A DNA stretch of 64,000 nt from Actinomycetota bacterium (GCA_021324595.1 JAJPIV010000122.1:1-64000); one strand, 5' to 3'; shown: positions 34,351-49,090, counted from the first letter of the stretch. Notes: generated from the sequence alone by a model not told the origin. Made by a program: numbers and translations.

Positions 34351-36742
34351 GTCCCACCGCGCGCCGGCCCTTGAGCCCGGCACCGCCGGCCACGCCGACA
34401 TCGGCCAGGTGAGCCTGCCGGGTCCGGATGAGATGCTCCTGCAGGTCGATGAGCGGCCTGCCGGACTCGTCCCGGTGGTGCCGCGTCCAGGTCCCGTCGG
34501 GGCCGAGCCACCAGGAGGCCACGCCCGGATCCATCGCCAGGTCGATCAGGCCGCGCAGCTCCCGCTTGTGCGCCGGGTCCGTGACCCTGACCAGCAGCTC
34601 GACGCGGCGGTCCAGGTTCCGGTGCATCAGGTCCGCGCTGCCGATCCACACGTCGTCGGCATCGCCGTCGCCCGGCCCGAACGCGTAGATCCTGGAGTGC
34701 TCGAGGAACCGGCCGACGACGCTGCGGACCCTGATCGTCTCCGACAGCCCGGGGATGCCGGGCCGCAGCGAGCAGATCCCGCGGATCCACAGGTCGATCG
34801 GCACGCCGGCGATCGACGCCCGGTAGAGCGCGTCGATGATCGCCTCGTCGATGATCGCGTTGCACTTCATCCGGATCCGGGCCGGCCGGCCCTCCCGGGC
34901 GCGGCGTGCCTGCTCGTCGATCTGCCGGATCATCCCGGAGCGCAGGCCCGCCGGGGCGACGAGGAGCCGCCGGTAGTCGGCCCGGCGGCGATAGCCGGTG
35001 AGGTGGTTGAACAGGTCGGTGATGTCCTCGCCCACCTGCCGGTCGGAGGTCAGCAGCCCGAAGTCCTCATAGAGCCTGGCGGTCTTCGCATGGTAGTTGC
35101 CGGTCCCGATGTGGCAGTAGCGGCGCAGCGAGCCATCCGCCTCCTCCCGGACGACCAGCACCATCTTGCAGTGCGTCTTCAGCCCGAGGAACCCGTACAC
35201 CACGTGGCAGCCGGCTTCCTCGAGCTTGCGCGCCCAGCCGATGTTGGCCTCCTCGTCCCCCCTGGCCTTGATCTCGACCACGACGACGACCTGCTTGCCC
35301 GCCTCGGCCGCCGCGATGAGCGCGTCGACGATCTCCGAGTCGCCGCTGGTCCGGTAGAGCGTGTGCTTGATGGCCAGCACCCGCGGGTCGGAGGCGGCGG
35401 ATACCACCAGGCGCTGCACGCTCGCGGTGAACGAGTCATACGGCAGGTGAACGAGCACGTCCCGCTCGGCCAGGGTGGAGAACACGCTCCGGTCGGCCGG
35501 CAGCGCGCCCTCGGCGGGGACGAACGCCGGGTACTTGAGCGCGCGCAGGTCCAGGTCGGCGATCGCCGACAGGCCGGTCAGGTCGAGCGGGCCGGGCAGC
35601 CGGTAGACGGCCCGGCGGTCCACGTCAAGCTCGGTGACCAGCCGCTCCAGGACGTCACTGGAGATGGACTCCTCGACCTCCAGCCGGACGGCGGGCTCGA
35701 ACCGCCGGCGCATCAGCTCCCGTTCCAGCGCCTGGAGCAGGTCCTCGGTGACATCCTCGTCGATCTCCAGGTCGCGGATCCTGGTCACGCGGAACACGTG
35801 GTGCTCCAGCACCTCCAGCCCGGCGAAGAGCTCGTTCAGGTGCGCGGCGATCACATCCTCCAGCGGCACGAACCGGTTCGGCGACACGGTGAGGAAGCGC
35901 GGCAGCAGCGGCGGCACCTTCACCCGGGCGAACAGGGTCAGCCCCGAGCCCGGATCGGCGACCATGACCGCCAGGCTGAGCGACAGGCCCGAGATGAACG
36001 GGAACGGGTGCGCCGGGTCGACGGCGAGCGGGGTGAGGACCGGGTAGATCCGCTCCCTGAACAGCAGCGTGAGCCGCGCCTGCTCCTCCGGCAGCAGCTC
36101 CTTCCACCGCAGGACCTCGATGCCGGCCTCGGCCAGCGCGGGGAGCAGCCGCTCCGCGAAGCACCGGGCATGCCGGGTGGCCAGGTCCCGGGCCATGCTC
36201 AGCGTGTTCTCCAGGATCTGGTCGGGTGCCTTGCCGCTGACGCTCTCGACCGGCAGGCCGGTGGCCATCCGCCGGACCCGGCCCGCGACCCGCACCATGA
36301 AGAACTCATCGAGCGCGCCCGCGAAGATGGACTCGAACCTGATGCGCTCCAGGAGCGGCACGTTCTCATCCTCGGCCAGGTCCAGGACGCGCTGGCCGAA
36401 GCGGAGCCAGCTCTCCTCGCGGTCGAGGAACCGGCCGGCGGGCAGCTCGGCCGCTCCCGCCGTCCGCCTGGCTTGCCCGGCCGGCCCGGCCGCCCCGCGC
36501 CCCGCCTGCCCCTGCCCGGCCGCCCCGCGCCCCGCCTGCCCCTGCCCGGCCGCCCCGCGCCCCGCCTGCTCCCGCCCGGCCGCCCCGCGCCCCGCCTGCT
36601 CCCGCCCGGCCGCCCGGCCCGCGAGGCCCCGCGTGGCGGAGCTTCCCGCCGGCGCGGCGGCCCTCGCCGCAGGGCCGGCGCCAGCGGCCCGGGGCCGCCC
36701 GGCCGGCCCGCTCCCTGCTCGCTCAGGCTGGCCCGATCCCAT
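34343..36742 (-). CDS. ppk: Polyphosphate kinase 1
   Basis: A 799-residue enzyme that makes polyphosphate from ATP, reversibly. The core begins at [19 protein letters not shown] (N domain), continues with [29 protein letters not shown] and the catalytic domains with [45 protein letters not shown] (its His corresponds to the phosphorylated residue) and [20 protein letters not shown]. The first ~105 residues are unusual: a Gly/Ala/Arg/Gln-rich low-complexity segment made in part of four 10-residue repeats (see the repeat entry). ATG 36742 has GGGGAGG upstream. It is cotranscribed with the MutT1-like gene. Confidence 0.95.
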   Translation of the reverse strand: MGSGQPERAGSGPAGRPRAAGAGPAARAAAPAGSSATRGLAGRAAGREQAGRGAAGREQAGRGAAGQGQAGRGAAGQGQAGRGAAGPAGQARRTAGAAELPAGRFLDREESWLRFGQRVLDLAEDENVPLLERIRFESIFAGALDEFFMVRVAGRVRRMATGLPVESVSGKAPDQILENTLSMARDLATRHARCFAERLLPALAEAGIEVLRWKELLPEEQARLTLLFRERIYPVLTPLAVDPAHPFPFISGLSLSLAVMVADPGSGLTLFARVKVPPLLPRFLTVSPNRFVPLEDVIAAHLNELFAGLEVLEHHVFRVTRIRDLEIDEDVTEDLLQALERELMRRRFEPAVRLEVEESISSDVLERLVTELDVDRRAVYRLPGPLDLTGLSAIADLDLRALKYPAFVPAEGALPADRSVFSTLAERDVLVHLPYDSFTASVQRLVVSAASDPRVLAIKHTLYRTSGDSEIVDALIAAAEAGKQVVVVVEIKARGDEEANIGWARKLEEAGCHVVYGFLGLKTHCKMVLVVREEADGSLRRYCHIGTGNYHAKTARLYEDFGLLTSDRQVGEDITDLFNHLTGYRRRADYRRLLVAPAGLRSGMIRQIDEQARRAREGRPARIRMKCNAIIDEAIIDALYRASIAGVPIDLWIRGICSLRPGIPGLSETIRVRSVVGRFLEHSRIYAFGPGDGDADDVWIGSADLMHRNLDRRVELLVRVTDPAHKRELRGLIDLAMDPGVASWWLGPDGTWTRHHRDESGRPLIDLQEHLIRTRQAHLADVGVAGGAGLKGRRAVGRG
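36491..36610 (-). repeat. Four tandem 30-bp units coding for a 10-residue repeat in Ppk
   Basis: Four consecutive 30-bp units (36491-36520, 36521-36550, 36551-36580, 36581-36610), identical except for a few bases, keep the reading frame and encode [10 protein letters not shown] or [10 protein letters not shown] type decapeptides in the disordered N-terminal extension of polyphosphate kinase. Confidence 0.9.
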
Positions 36743-37766
36743 GTCCCTATCCTCCCCGGGAGGGCAGGATGCTACCCCGCTGCCCTGGCCTTGCGGGATC
36801 GCGGCGGCTTTTCGCTCATATGGCACCGGTTAGTCTCCATGCTGGCGCCTGAACCGCGCGCACGAGGGAGGCCGCTGATGCGCATCGGGGTGTCGGTACC
36901 GGAGCCGACCGGGCCGCGGGCACTGGGCCAGCTCCGGGACAGCCTGCTCCGGGCGGCCGACGATGGGTTCTCCTCGGCCTGGATGGCGCACATCTTCGGC
37001 CTCGACGCGCTGACCGCGCTCGCCGCGGCGGGCGGCGGGACCGGCGGCATCGAGCTCGGCACGGCGGTCGTGCCGGCCTACCCCCGGCATCCGGCGGCCC
37101 TCGCGCAGCAGGCGCTGACCGCCGCGCTGGCCCTCGGCGGCCGCCTGTGCCTCGGCATAGGCGCCTCCCACAGGGTCGTCATCGAGGGCATGTACGGCCA
37201 CAGCTTCGACCGGCCGGCGGCTCACATGAGCGAGTACCTGTCGATCCTGCTGCCGCTGCTCGCAGGGCAGCCAGCCGAGTTCGCCGGCGCCACGATGCGG
37301 GCCCGGATCGGGCTGTCGACGCCGCGCGCCGGGGACGTGCCGGTCATGCTCGCCGCGCTGGGGCCCGGCATGCTCCGGCTGGCCGGCCAGCGCACGGCGG
37401 GGACGATCCTGTGGATGACCGGTCCGGGCACCATCAGGGACTACATCGTCCCCCGGATCACCGCGGCCGCGCGGCAGGCGGGGCGGCCTGATCCGCGGGT
37501 GGTCTGCATCCTGCCGGTCTGCGTCACCGACGACCCTGACGCCGCCCGGGCCCGCGCCGCGAAGGTGTTCGCGGCGTACGGGGACCTGCCGTCCTATCGC
37601 GCGATGCTTGATCGCGAGGGGGCGGCCGGGCCGGCTGACGTGGCGATCATCGGTGACGAGGAGGCCGTTGCGCGTCAGATCCTCGCGCTGGCGGACTGCG
37701 GGGTCACCGATTTCGTCGCCGGGGAGTACGCGAAGGGGGACGAGCGCGAACGCACCCGGCAGCTGC

Positions 37767-39260
<1,494 letters not shown>

Positions 39261-39391
39261 ACCCGGATTCTGCACCCTGCGGGCCGGTGGCCGCGCCGTG
39301 CGCGCGCCATCGCCGGGCTCACCCGCCTCCCCGGCCGCAGGCGCGGGACCCGCCCTGGAACCGGGATGCCACGGCGCGGGACGGCCCGTGG

Positions 39392-41353
39392 TCAGGAGTC
39401 GCGGTCCACGACCAGGTCGGGCGTGAGCCTGGCGACCGCCTCGGTGATCCTCCTGGCCAGCTGCTGCGGTGCCAGTCCCGCCTCGCCGAGGATCTCCGAC
39501 CGGTCACCGTGGGCGAGGAACTGCTGCGGCAGGCCGAACGTCCGCACCGGCACGTCGGTGTCGTGCTCGCGCAGCAGCCGCGCCACCGCGTCGCCGAACC
39601 CGCCCACGGTCCCGTTGTCCTCGACCGTGACGACCAGCCGGTGCCGCGCGGCCGCTTCCGCCAGCGCCGGGTCGATGGGCTTGACCCACCGCGGGTCGAC
39701 GACGGTCACGCCGATGCCCTGATCGGCAAGGCGCTCGGCGGCGCGGACCGCCACCTCGGCCATCGGGCCAGCCGCGGCCAGCAGCACGTCCGCCCCGAGG
39801 CCGCCGGCGGGCCGGGCCAGCAGGTCCATGCCGCCCAGCGAGCCGACCGCCGGGAGGTCCTCCCCGACGCTGCCCCTGGGGAACCGGATCGCGGTGGGAC
39901 CATCGCTCACCGCGACCGCCTCGCGCAGCAGCTCGGCCAGCCGGGTGCCGTCCCGCGGCACCGCGACCCGGATGCCCGGCACGATCTGCAGCAGCGAGCC
40001 GTCCCACATGCCGTGGTGGCTCGCCCCGTCCGGGCCGGTCACCCCGGCCCGGTCGAGCACGAACGTGACCGGCAGCCGGTGCATCGCGACGTCGAGCAGC
40101 ACCTGGTCGAAGGCGCGGTTGAGGAACGTCGAGTAGATCGCCACCACGGGGTGCATCCCGCCCATCGCCAGGCCGGCGGCGCTGGTCACCGCGTGCTGCT
40201 CGGCGATGCCCACGTCGAAGGCCCGGTCGGGGAAGGCCCGGGCGAACGCGGCCAGCCCGGTGGGGTGGAGCATCGCCGCCGTGATCACCACCACGTCCCC
40301 GCGCCGGGCCCCGATGGCGACCATCTCGTCGGAGAACACGTTCGTCCACGGCCTGCGCCCCGGCGCGGCAGGCCCGGCCGCAGCGGCGGCCCCGGGCGGG
40401 CGCGCGCCCCGGCCGGCCGAGCCGTTGAGGTGAACGGGTGCGCCGGGCGCGACCTGGTGCAGGCAGTCCTCGTCGTTCTCCTCAGCCAGCGCGTAGCCGC
40501 GCCCCTTCTGGGTGATGACGTGGACCAGCACCGGCCCGCCGAACTCCCTTGCCCGGGTCAGCGCATGCTCCACGGCGGGCTCGTCGTGCCCGTCGATCGG
40601 GCCGAGGTACTTCAGGCCGAGGTCCTCGAACAGGACCTGCGGCTGCAGCACGTCCTTGAGGCCCTTCTTGATCCCGTGCAGGGTCTCGTAGAGCGGCGGG
40701 CCGACCAGCGGCGTGCGGGAGAGCGTCATCTTGATGACGTCGAGCACCTGCTCGTAGCGCTGGGACACCCGGACCGCGGCGAGATGATCCGCCAGCCCGC
40801 CGATGGTCCGCTGGTAGGAGCGGCCGTTGTCGTTGACCACGATCACGATCGGGCGGTCCTTGGCCCCGGCGATGTTGTTCAGCGCCTCCCATGCCATGCC
40901 GCCGGTGAGCGCGCCGTCCCCGATCACCGCCACCACGCGGCGGTGCGCCTCCCCGCGCAGCCACAGCGCCTTCGCCAGCCCGTCGGCGTAGGAGAGGCTG
41001 GTGGAGGCATGCGAGTTCTCGACCAGGTCGTGCTCGGACTCCGACCGGTTCGGGTAGCCGGAGACCCCACCGCGCTGGCGCAGCCGGCCGAAGCCGTCCA
41101 TCCGGCCGGTGAGCAGCTTGTGAACGTAGGACTGGTGGCCGGTGTCCCACACGATCTGGTCGGACGGGGAGTCGAACACCCGGTGCAGCGCGATCGTCAG
41201 CTCGACGACGCCGAGGTTCGGGCCGAGGTGGCCGCCGTTGCGGGAGACGGCCTCGATGAGGAACTCGCGGATCTCGCTCGCCAGCGCCGGCAGGTCCTCC
41301 GGCTTGAGCGCCTTGACGTCGCGCGGACCTCGGATCGACTCCAGCAGCCTCAT
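39392..41353 (-). CDS. dxs: 1-deoxy-D-xylulose-5-phosphate synthase
   Basis: A 653-residue thiamine-diphosphate enzyme, the entry step of the MEP isoprenoid pathway (pyruvate plus glyceraldehyde 3-phosphate). N-terminal [20 protein letters not shown] and [15 protein letters not shown]; cofactor motif [16 protein letters not shown]; catalytic region [16 protein letters not shown]-terminal [18 protein letters not shown] and the transketolase-C segment [15 protein letters not shown] short Ala/Gly/Pro-rich insertion lies near residue 310. ATG 41353 has a strong AGGAGGAG site. The frame upstream of it is not protein-like. No partner MEP genes are adjacent. Confidence 0.97.
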   Translation of the reverse strand: MRLLESIRGPRDVKALKPEDLPALASEIREFLIEAVSRNGGHLGPNLGVVELTIALHRVFDSPSDQIVWDTGHQSYVHKLLTGRMDGFGRLRQRGGVSGYPNRSESEHDLVENSHASTSLSYADGLAKALWLRGEAHRRVVAVIGDGALTGGMAWEALNNIAGAKDRPIVIVVNDNGRSYQRTIGGLADHLAAVRVSQRYEQVLDVIKMTLSRTPLVGPPLYETLHGIKKGLKDVLQPQVLFEDLGLKYLGPIDGHDEPAVEHALTRAREFGGPVLVHVITQKGRGYALAEENDEDCLHQVAPGAPVHLNGSAGRGARPPGAAAAAGPAAPGRRPWTNVFSDEMVAIGARRGDVVVITAAMLHPTGLAAFARAFPDRAFDVGIAEQHAVTSAAGLAMGGMHPVVAIYSTFLNRAFDQVLLDVAMHRLPVTFVLDRAGVTGPDGASHHGMWDGSLLQIVPGIRVAVPRDGTRLAELLREAVAVSDGPTAIRFPRGSVGEDLPAVGSLGGMDLLARPAGGLGADVLLAAAGPMAEVAVRAAERLADQGIGVTVVDPRWVKPIDPALAEAAARHRLVVTVEDNGTVGGFGDAVARLLREHDTDVPVRTFGLPQQFLAHGDRSEILGEAGLAPQQLARRITEAVARLTPDLVVDRDS

Positions 41354-41727
41354 CGGTGCGCTCCTCCTCGTCGTCGCGGCGACGCCTGGTCCTCCTGGAG
41401 CCCGACCGGGGCGGCGGGCCGGCAAGCGGACGGCCGGCTCGCGGCGATCTGGTGACCGGGGGCCGAACCTCTTGAGTGTATTTCGGGCTGGCCTGACCGT
41501 GAGCGAGAGCGGCAGGATTGGCGCGCCGGCCTCGCCGCGCCGCCTTGCCGGGCCGCTCCCGCCGCGCCGGCCTCGCCGGGGGCGGCCGCTCGCCGCGCCC
41601 GGGCGGGCGGTGGTAAATGTTCCGCGAAGGCACGGCGCGGGCGCCGCGAATGGCGCGCCCGCGCACCGGCCGCCCGGCGGGCAGTCAAGCCGGCGGGCAG
41701 TCAAGCCGGCGGGCAGTCAAGGAGGAC
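41354..41727. other. 374-bp gap between dxs and the divergent secreted-protein gene
   Basis: No gene is supported here. The dxs promoter must lie in it; TACACT on the minus strand at 41475-41480 is a possible -10 box without a convincing -35. The right end contains the 16-bp tandem repeat described separately. The rest is GC-rich sequence without recognised structure. Confidence 0.5.
41676..41723. repeat. Three tandem copies of a 16-bp unit before a start codon
   Basis: GGCGGGCAGTCAAGCC occurs at 41676-41691 and 41692-41707, and a third copy at 41708-41723 ends AGGA instead of AGCC; that change creates part of the ribosome binding site of the gene starting at 41728. Confidence 0.85.
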
Positions 41728-42843
41728 GTGTTGCTCAGGAGCCCCGCGTTCCGGGCCCGGCCCGGCGGGCCCTTGACCCGCCCCCGGCCCGGCGGGCCCC
41801 GGGCCGGGGGCCTCCGGCTCGCCTCCGTCGCGGTCTCGCTCCTGCTGGCTGGCCCGTCCGCGGCTGCGCGCCCGCCGGCCTGGACACCGCGGCTGGTCAT
41901 CCAGTACCTGCCCGCCAGTGACCGCAGCCAGTTCGGGGCCGTGCTGGTGGAGGGCGGCGCGGCCTGGTTCCTCGGCGGCTCGAACGTCTCGGCGCCCGGC
42001 CCGCAGCGGCCCGAGGCGGTCTACTTCGGCGGCGGCTCGTGGCACCGCCCGCCCCTGCCGCCCGGGCTGGGAAGCTGGATCGCCAGCGCGAGCGCCACCT
42101 CGCCCAGGGACGTCTGGGCGGTCACCCACGGCGGCGCGGTGCTGCGCTGGGACGGCTCCGCCTGGCGCACGGTGCCGGGGGGCGGATGGGCACGCGGGGC
42201 GCAGTTCACCGGGGTAGTGGCCCTCGGCCCGCGGGACGTGTGGGCCTTCGGCGCGCCCGGGCGGCACCCGGGCGCGGGAACCTGGCACTGGAACGGCGCC
42301 GGGTGGAGCCGGGCGGGCGGGGCCGCGGCAGGGCTGGCGCAGGCGAGCGCGGCGTCGCGGTCGGACATCTGGGCCATCGCGTACCCGCGGAGCGAGCGGA
42401 GCGCGCTGGCCCGCTGGGACGGCACGGCGTGGCGGCGGGTGCGCCCGCGCGCCCTGGCCGGCTTCCGGTACAGCAGCGTGCTGGCGCTCGGCCCGGCCAG
42501 CGTGTGGGTGGCCGGGACGGCCGCCGGGGGCCCCGAGCTCGCCCACTACGACGGCCGCTCCTGGGCGGCCCTGGCGATGCCCGGGACCGTGCCGGCCACG
42601 GGCATGTGCCGCGACGGCCGCGGCGGGTTGTGGGTGATCGCCAACACCGGCCGGAGCCCGTCGGCGGTGCGCCACCGGTCCGCCTCGGGCCGCTGGAGCT
42701 CGGCACTGGTCAGCTCCAGCGCCGTCAATGAGGTGCTGGCCTGCGCCTGGGTTCCGGGGACGACGGCGGCCTGGGGAGCCGGGCGTGCCGCGCCGCTGCC
42801 GGGCGCCACGGGAACCGCCGCGGCGGCGTACCGCACCGGATAG
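41728..42843 (+). CDS. Secreted beta-propeller-like protein
   Basis: A ~371-residue exported protein. A basic N-terminus leads to the hydrophobic stretch LRLASVAVSLLLAGPSAAAR, a probable signal peptide near residues 30-52. The mature part consists of repeated ~45-residue units with a pattern of W-D-G-S-A-W or similar (RWDGSAWRTVPG, HWNGAGWSRAGG, RWDGTAWRRVRP, HYDGRSWAALAMPG) alternating with S/A-x-DVWA/DIWA segments (SPRDVWAVTH, GPRDVWAFGA, SRSDIWAIAY, GPASVWVAGT). This is the layout of a beta-propeller of kelch/YCF48-like type. Binding function unknown. GTG 41728 and TTG 41731 are both near the GGAGG site. It is divergent from dxs. Confidence 0.75.
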   Translation: MLLRSPAFRARPGGPLTRPRPGGPRAGGLRLASVAVSLLLAGPSAAARPPAWTPRLVIQYLPASDRSQFGAVLVEGGAAWFLGGSNVSAPGPQRPEAVYFGGGSWHRPPLPPGLGSWIASASATSPRDVWAVTHGGAVLRWDGSAWRTVPGGGWARGAQFTGVVALGPRDVWAFGAPGRHPGAGTWHWNGAGWSRAGGAAAGLAQASAASRSDIWAIAYPRSERSALARWDGTAWRRVRPRALAGFRYSSVLALGPASVWVAGTAAGGPELAHYDGRSWAALAMPGTVPATGMCRDGRGGLWVIANTGRSPSAVRHRSASGRWSSALVSSSAVNEVLACAWVPGTTAAWGAGRAAPLPGATGTAAAAYRTG

Positions 42844-42911
42844 CCTTCCGGACGGGATGGACCGCTTGACCCGCGATGCCCGCTTGGCGCCGCGGGGGAA
42901 CCGGAGGCGCC

Positions 42912-43880
42912 GTGGCCGGCATCGACGAGGCTCAGGCATCCCCGCCTCCCGCGCCGCCGCGGGAGACGGCGCTGCAGGCGCGGCCGGACCGGGCCGCGCC
43001 GGCCGTCACCCCGGCCCGGTCCGCGCGGCAGGGGCTGCCGATGGCGGGGCGAACCTGCGTCGTGACCGGCGCGAGCTCGGGCATCGGGCGGGCGGCGTGC
43101 CTGGCGCTCGCCCGGCTGGGCGCGTCGGTCGTGCTGGTCTGCCGGGACCGCTCCCGGGGCGACGCGGCCCTGGCCGAGGTCCGCGGCGCCGCGGCGGACG
43201 GGGAGCCCGCGCTCGAGCTCGCCGACCTCGCGTCGCTGGCCCAGGTCCGCGACCTGGCCGCGCGGCTGGCCGGGCTGCCCCGGATCGACGTGCTCGTCAA
43301 CAACGCGGGCCTGGTGCTCGGCACCCGGCAGGTCACCGCCGACGGGCTGGAGCACACGTTCGCGCTCAACCACCTGGCGCCGTTCCTGCTCACCAGCCTG
43401 CTCAGGCCCCGGCTGGTAGCCAGCGCCCCGGCCCGGGTCGTCACGGTCGCCTCCACCGCGCACCGGGGCGCCCGGCTCGACCTGGCCGACTTGCAGCTCG
43501 AGCGGCGCTACCTGCCGATGCTGGCCTACGCGAACAGCAAGCTGGCCAACATCTTGTTCACCAGGGAGCTGGCCAGGCGCCTGGCCGGGACCGGGGTGAC
43601 GGCGAACTGCCTGCACCCCGGGACGGTCCGGACGAACTTCGGCCGGACCGGGAGCCCGGCGCTGCGGCTCGGCCTGGCCATCGCCGGACCGTTCCTGCGC
43701 TCGGCGGAGTCCGGCGCGCGGACCCTGGTCTACCTGGCCAGCTCGACCGAGGTGGCCGGGCGCAGCGGCGGGTACTACGTGAGCTGCCGGCCGAGGACGC
43801 CGTCCCGGGCGGCCCGGGATGACGACCTGGCCCGGCGGCTCTGGCGGCTGAGCGCCGAGCTCACCGGCCTGCCGGGGTGA
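42912..43880 (+). CDS. Short-chain dehydrogenase/reductase
   Basis: A 322-residue NAD(P)-dependent oxidoreductase. The cofactor motif is VVTGASSGIGRAACLAL, followed by LVNNAGLVLG, the catalytic Ser region VVTVASTAHRGA and the catalytic pair in LAYANSKLANILF (YxxxK). It resembles the retinol-dehydrogenase-like branch. The first ~45 residues are a Pro/Ala-rich extension and a start at ATG 43041 (MAGRTCVVTG) is possible; GTG 42912 is chosen for GGAGG 4 nt upstream. The 3' end overlaps the convergent MFS gene by 20 bp. Confidence 0.88.
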   Translation: MAGIDEAQASPPPAPPRETALQARPDRAAPAVTPARSARQGLPMAGRTCVVTGASSGIGRAACLALARLGASVVLVCRDRSRGDAALAEVRGAAADGEPALELADLASLAQVRDLAARLAGLPRIDVLVNNAGLVLGTRQVTADGLEHTFALNHLAPFLLTSLLRPRLVASAPARVVTVASTAHRGARLDLADLQLERRYLPMLAYANSKLANILFTRELARRLAGTGVTANCLHPGTVRTNFGRTGSPALRLGLAIAGPFLRSAESGARTLVYLASSTEVAGRSGGYYVSCRPRTPSRAARDDDLARRLWRLSAELTGLPG

Positions 43881-45174
43881 CGGCCGCAGGCTGGTCCGGG
43901 CGATGGCCCGGGGCGCCGACCGTCATCGCCCTCCCGGCCAGCAGGCCCGCGGCCAGCTGGCCCGCCGCCGCCGCCAGCAGGACCGAGGCGGGGACCGTCC
44001 AGCCGCCGGTCACGGCGTGCAGCAGCCCGAGCAGCAGCGGGCCGAGGCTGGCGACCAGGTACCCGGCTCCCTGGGCGAACCCGGACAGCGCGGCCGAGGC
44101 GTGGCCGTCGGCGGCGCGCGCGGTGAAGAAGTACACCGCCAGCCCGAACGCCCCGCCCTGCCCGAGGCCGAGCACGCACACCGACGGGATGGCCGCCTCG
44201 TTCGGGCCGAACGCGGCGCCCGCCAGCCCGGCGGCGATCGCCGCGACCGCGACGGCCGCCAGCGCCCGCTGGTCCCTGGCGCGGTGCGCGAGCACCGGCA
44301 CGACCAGTCCGGAGGCGGCGTTGCCGGCGTTCATCAGGGCGAGCAGGTTTCCCGCGGCAGCCGCCGCGATCCCGTGGTCGCGGAACATCGTCGGGAACCA
44401 GGACAAGGTGGCGTAGTACGACAGGCTCTGCAGCCCCATGAACGCCGTCACCTGCCAGGCCAGCGCGTGCCTGGCCATCTCGAGCACGCCGGCGCGGCCG
44501 GCCGGGGGCGGCGGCGGCGTGCGGAACCGCAGCTGCGGCAGCCAGGCCACGGCGCCGGCCAGGGCCGGCAGGGCCCACATGCCGTAGGTGAGCCTGACCG
44601 CGCCGGCCGACCCGCCCGCCGCGATGAACGCCGGCACCGCGATCACCGCCGCGATCACCGCTCCGGTGGTCAGCGTCATCATGTACAGGCCGACGAGCAG
44701 CCCCGCCTGGCCCGGGCGGCGGCGCTTGACCAGGCTGGGCAGCAGCACGTTCATCAGCGCGATCGCGCAGCTGGCGACCACGGTGCCCGGGAACAGCAGG
44801 ATCCCCGGCGCCGCCGCCCGCGCCGCCAGCCCGCCCGCCAGCAGCGCCAGGGCCAGGCCGACCACCCGCTCCTCGCCGAGCCTGCGGGCCAGCGCCGGGG
44901 CGACCAGCGAGAAGAGCGCGAAGCCGAGCACCGGCACCCCGGCGAGGACCGACTCGGCCGCCGCCGACAGGCCGGCCACCCTCGTCAGCTCGGGAAAGAC
45001 CGGGGGCAGCCCGGTGATCGCGCCGCGCATGTTGAACGCCACGGCCAGGATCCCGGCGGTCAGCAGCGCCCCGCCGGCCGCCGGCCCGGCGGGGGGAGGC
45101 GCCTCGGCCGCCCCGCCATCTCCCGGAGCCCCGCCCCCGGGCCCGCCCCGGCCCGGCCCCGCGCCCGCCGCCAC
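43861..45174 (-). CDS. MFS transporter, CynX/NimT-like
   Basis: A 437-residue membrane transporter with about twelve hydrophobic segments. The start of the domain (GILAVAFNMRGAITGLPPVFPEL), the charged loop RRLGEERVVG after the second helix and the central cytoplasmic loop (LPQLRFRTPPPPPAGR) are typical of the CynX/NimT (cyanate or nitroimidazole) branch of the major facilitator family. The substrate is unknown. It begins only 5 bp after the aconitase stop, so it is probably read through from acnA, which is unusual for the family. Confidence 0.87.
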   Translation of the reverse strand: MAAGAGPGRGGPGGGAPGDGGAAEAPPPAGPAAGGALLTAGILAVAFNMRGAITGLPPVFPELTRVAGLSAAAESVLAGVPVLGFALFSLVAPALARRLGEERVVGLALALLAGGLAARAAAPGILLFPGTVVASCAIALMNVLLPSLVKRRRPGQAGLLVGLYMMTLTTGAVIAAVIAVPAFIAAGGSAGAVRLTYGMWALPALAGAVAWLPQLRFRTPPPPPAGRAGVLEMARHALAWQVTAFMGLQSLSYYATLSWFPTMFRDHGIAAAAAGNLLALMNAGNAASGLVVPVLAHRARDQRALAAVAVAAIAAGLAGAAFGPNEAAIPSVCVLGLGQGGAFGLAVYFFTARAADGHASAALSGFAQGAGYLVASLGPLLLGLLHAVTGGWTVPASVLLAAAAGQLAAGLLAGRAMTVGAPGHRPDQPAAVTPAGR

Positions 45175-45179
45175 GGGGC

Positions 45180-47864
<2,685 letters not shown>

Positions 47865-48024
47865 CTGACCTGCCCTCCTGCTTCCCGCTCCGGGGCCCGC
47901 CGCGGCAGCGCCCCGGCGCCATCCTCCCGCACCGCAGCGAGCCTGGCGCGGCCAGCCCCGCCAGGCCGCCCCGGCGGGCCAAGTATCTCGATGTCAAGCT
48001 ACTTCAGCGTACCGGCGCAGCTGT

Positions 48025-48036
48025 CTTGACGTCAAG
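48025..48036. promoter_or_regulatory. 12-bp palindrome with a near copy upstream of acnA
   Basis: CTTGACGTCAAG is a perfect palindrome at 48025-48036 and a variant, CTCGATGTCAAG, lies at 47987-47998, 38 bp away. Both are followed by CTA. They lie between meaB and acnA, within the probable acnA promoter region; on the minus strand each includes a TTGAC core like a -35 box. A paired operator for a dimeric regulator is a fair guess. Confidence 0.5.
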
Positions 48037-49090
48037 CTAACGGGCCCGCCGGCCCCGGCCCGGCTCCCTGCTCGCCGAGCAGCTCGTCGGCCGCCGCGTA
48101 CGGGTCGAGCGCCCCGCCTGCGACCTTCTCGGCCAGCTCCCGCAGCCGTGACCGGCCGGCGCCGGGCAGGCCGCCGATCCGCGCCCGGATCGCCGCCACC
48201 ACGATCCCCGAGATCTCCTCCCTGGCGCGGGCGAGCCGGCGGCGGGCCAGCTCGCCCGACTCCTCCAGCCAGGCCAGGTGCGCGTCGAGGCGGCCGGCCA
48301 GCTCGTCGATCCCCTCCCCGGTCTGCGCGGAGACCGCGACGATCGGCGGCCGCCACCGCCCCGGGCCGCGCGGGGCCAGGGCGAGCATCGCCCGCAGGTC
48401 GCGCACCACCTCCTGCGCCCCCGGCCGGTCGCACTTGTTGACCACGAACACGTCGGCGACCTCGAGGATGCCGGCCTTAGCCGCCTGGATCGAGTCGCCC
48501 ATCCCGGGCGCCATGATCACCAGCGTGGTGTCGGCGAGCGAGGCGATCTCCACCTCGGCCTGGCCCACGCCCACCATCTCGACGCAGACCACGTCGAAGC
48601 CGGCCGCGTCGACCACCCGCAGCGCCTGCGGGGCGGCGGCCGACAGGCCGCCGAGGTGCCCGCGGCTGGCCAGCGACCGGATGAACACGCCGGGGTCCGT
48701 GGCGTGCTCGGACATCCTGACCCGGTCGCCGAGCAGCGCGCCGCCGCTGAACGGCGAGGTGGGGTCGACCGCGAGCACGCCGACCCGCAGGCCGCGGCCG
48801 CGGAACCGGCCGACCAGCGCGCCGGTGAGCGTCGACTTGCCGACGCCGGGCGATCCGGTCAGCCCGATCACGCGGGCGTGCCCGGCGTGCGCGGCCACCG
48901 CGCGCATGACCGGCCGGAGCAGGTCGGAGCCGTCCTCGACCAGCGAGACCAGCCGGGCCAGCGCGCGGGGATCCCCGGCGCGCGCCGCCGCGACGAGCTC
49001 ATCGGCCCGCCGCTGCCCGGCCCCTGCGGGCCCGGGCGCGAGCGCCCCGGCTCCCGCGGCGGGCGGGCCGCCCGCGAGCTGGCCGCCCAC
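48032..49090 (-). CDS. meaB: Methylmalonyl-CoA mutase-associated GTPase MeaB
   Basis: A 352-residue G3E-family GTPase that chaperones adenosylcobalamin loading and protects methylmalonyl-CoA mutase. P-loop GSPGVGKST, then VGVLAVDPTSPFSGGALLGDR, VEMVGVGQAEVEI (switch region) and base-recognition NKCD. The N-terminal ~30 residues are Gly/Ala/Pro-rich. GTG 49090 is used: it starts just after the thiolase stop, and GGAGG inside the thiolase end can serve it. The mutase genes are not in this window. Together with the thiolase and the divergent epimerase this forms the propionyl/methylmalonyl-CoA locus. Confidence 0.93.
   Translation of the reverse strand: MGGQLAGGPPAAGAGALAPGPAGAGQRRADELVAAARAGDPRALARLVSLVEDGSDLLRPVMRAVAAHAGHARVIGLTGSPGVGKSTLTGALVGRFRGRGLRVGVLAVDPTSPFSGGALLGDRVRMSEHATDPGVFIRSLASRGHLGGLSAAAPQALRVVDAAGFDVVCVEMVGVGQAEVEIASLADTTLVIMAPGMGDSIQAAKAGILEVADVFVVNKCDRPGAQEVVRDLRAMLALAPRGPGRWRPPIVAVSAQTGEGIDELAGRLDAHLAWLEESGELARRRLARAREEISGIVVAAIRARIGGLPGAGRSRLRELAEKVAGGALDPYAAADELLGEQGAGPGPAGPLA

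Noticed and set aside
34409-36877. Long plus-strand frame antisense to ppk
   Set aside because: Antisense shadow; only its last 969 bp (36878-37846) are a real gene, with a ribosome binding site and F420-enzyme motifs.
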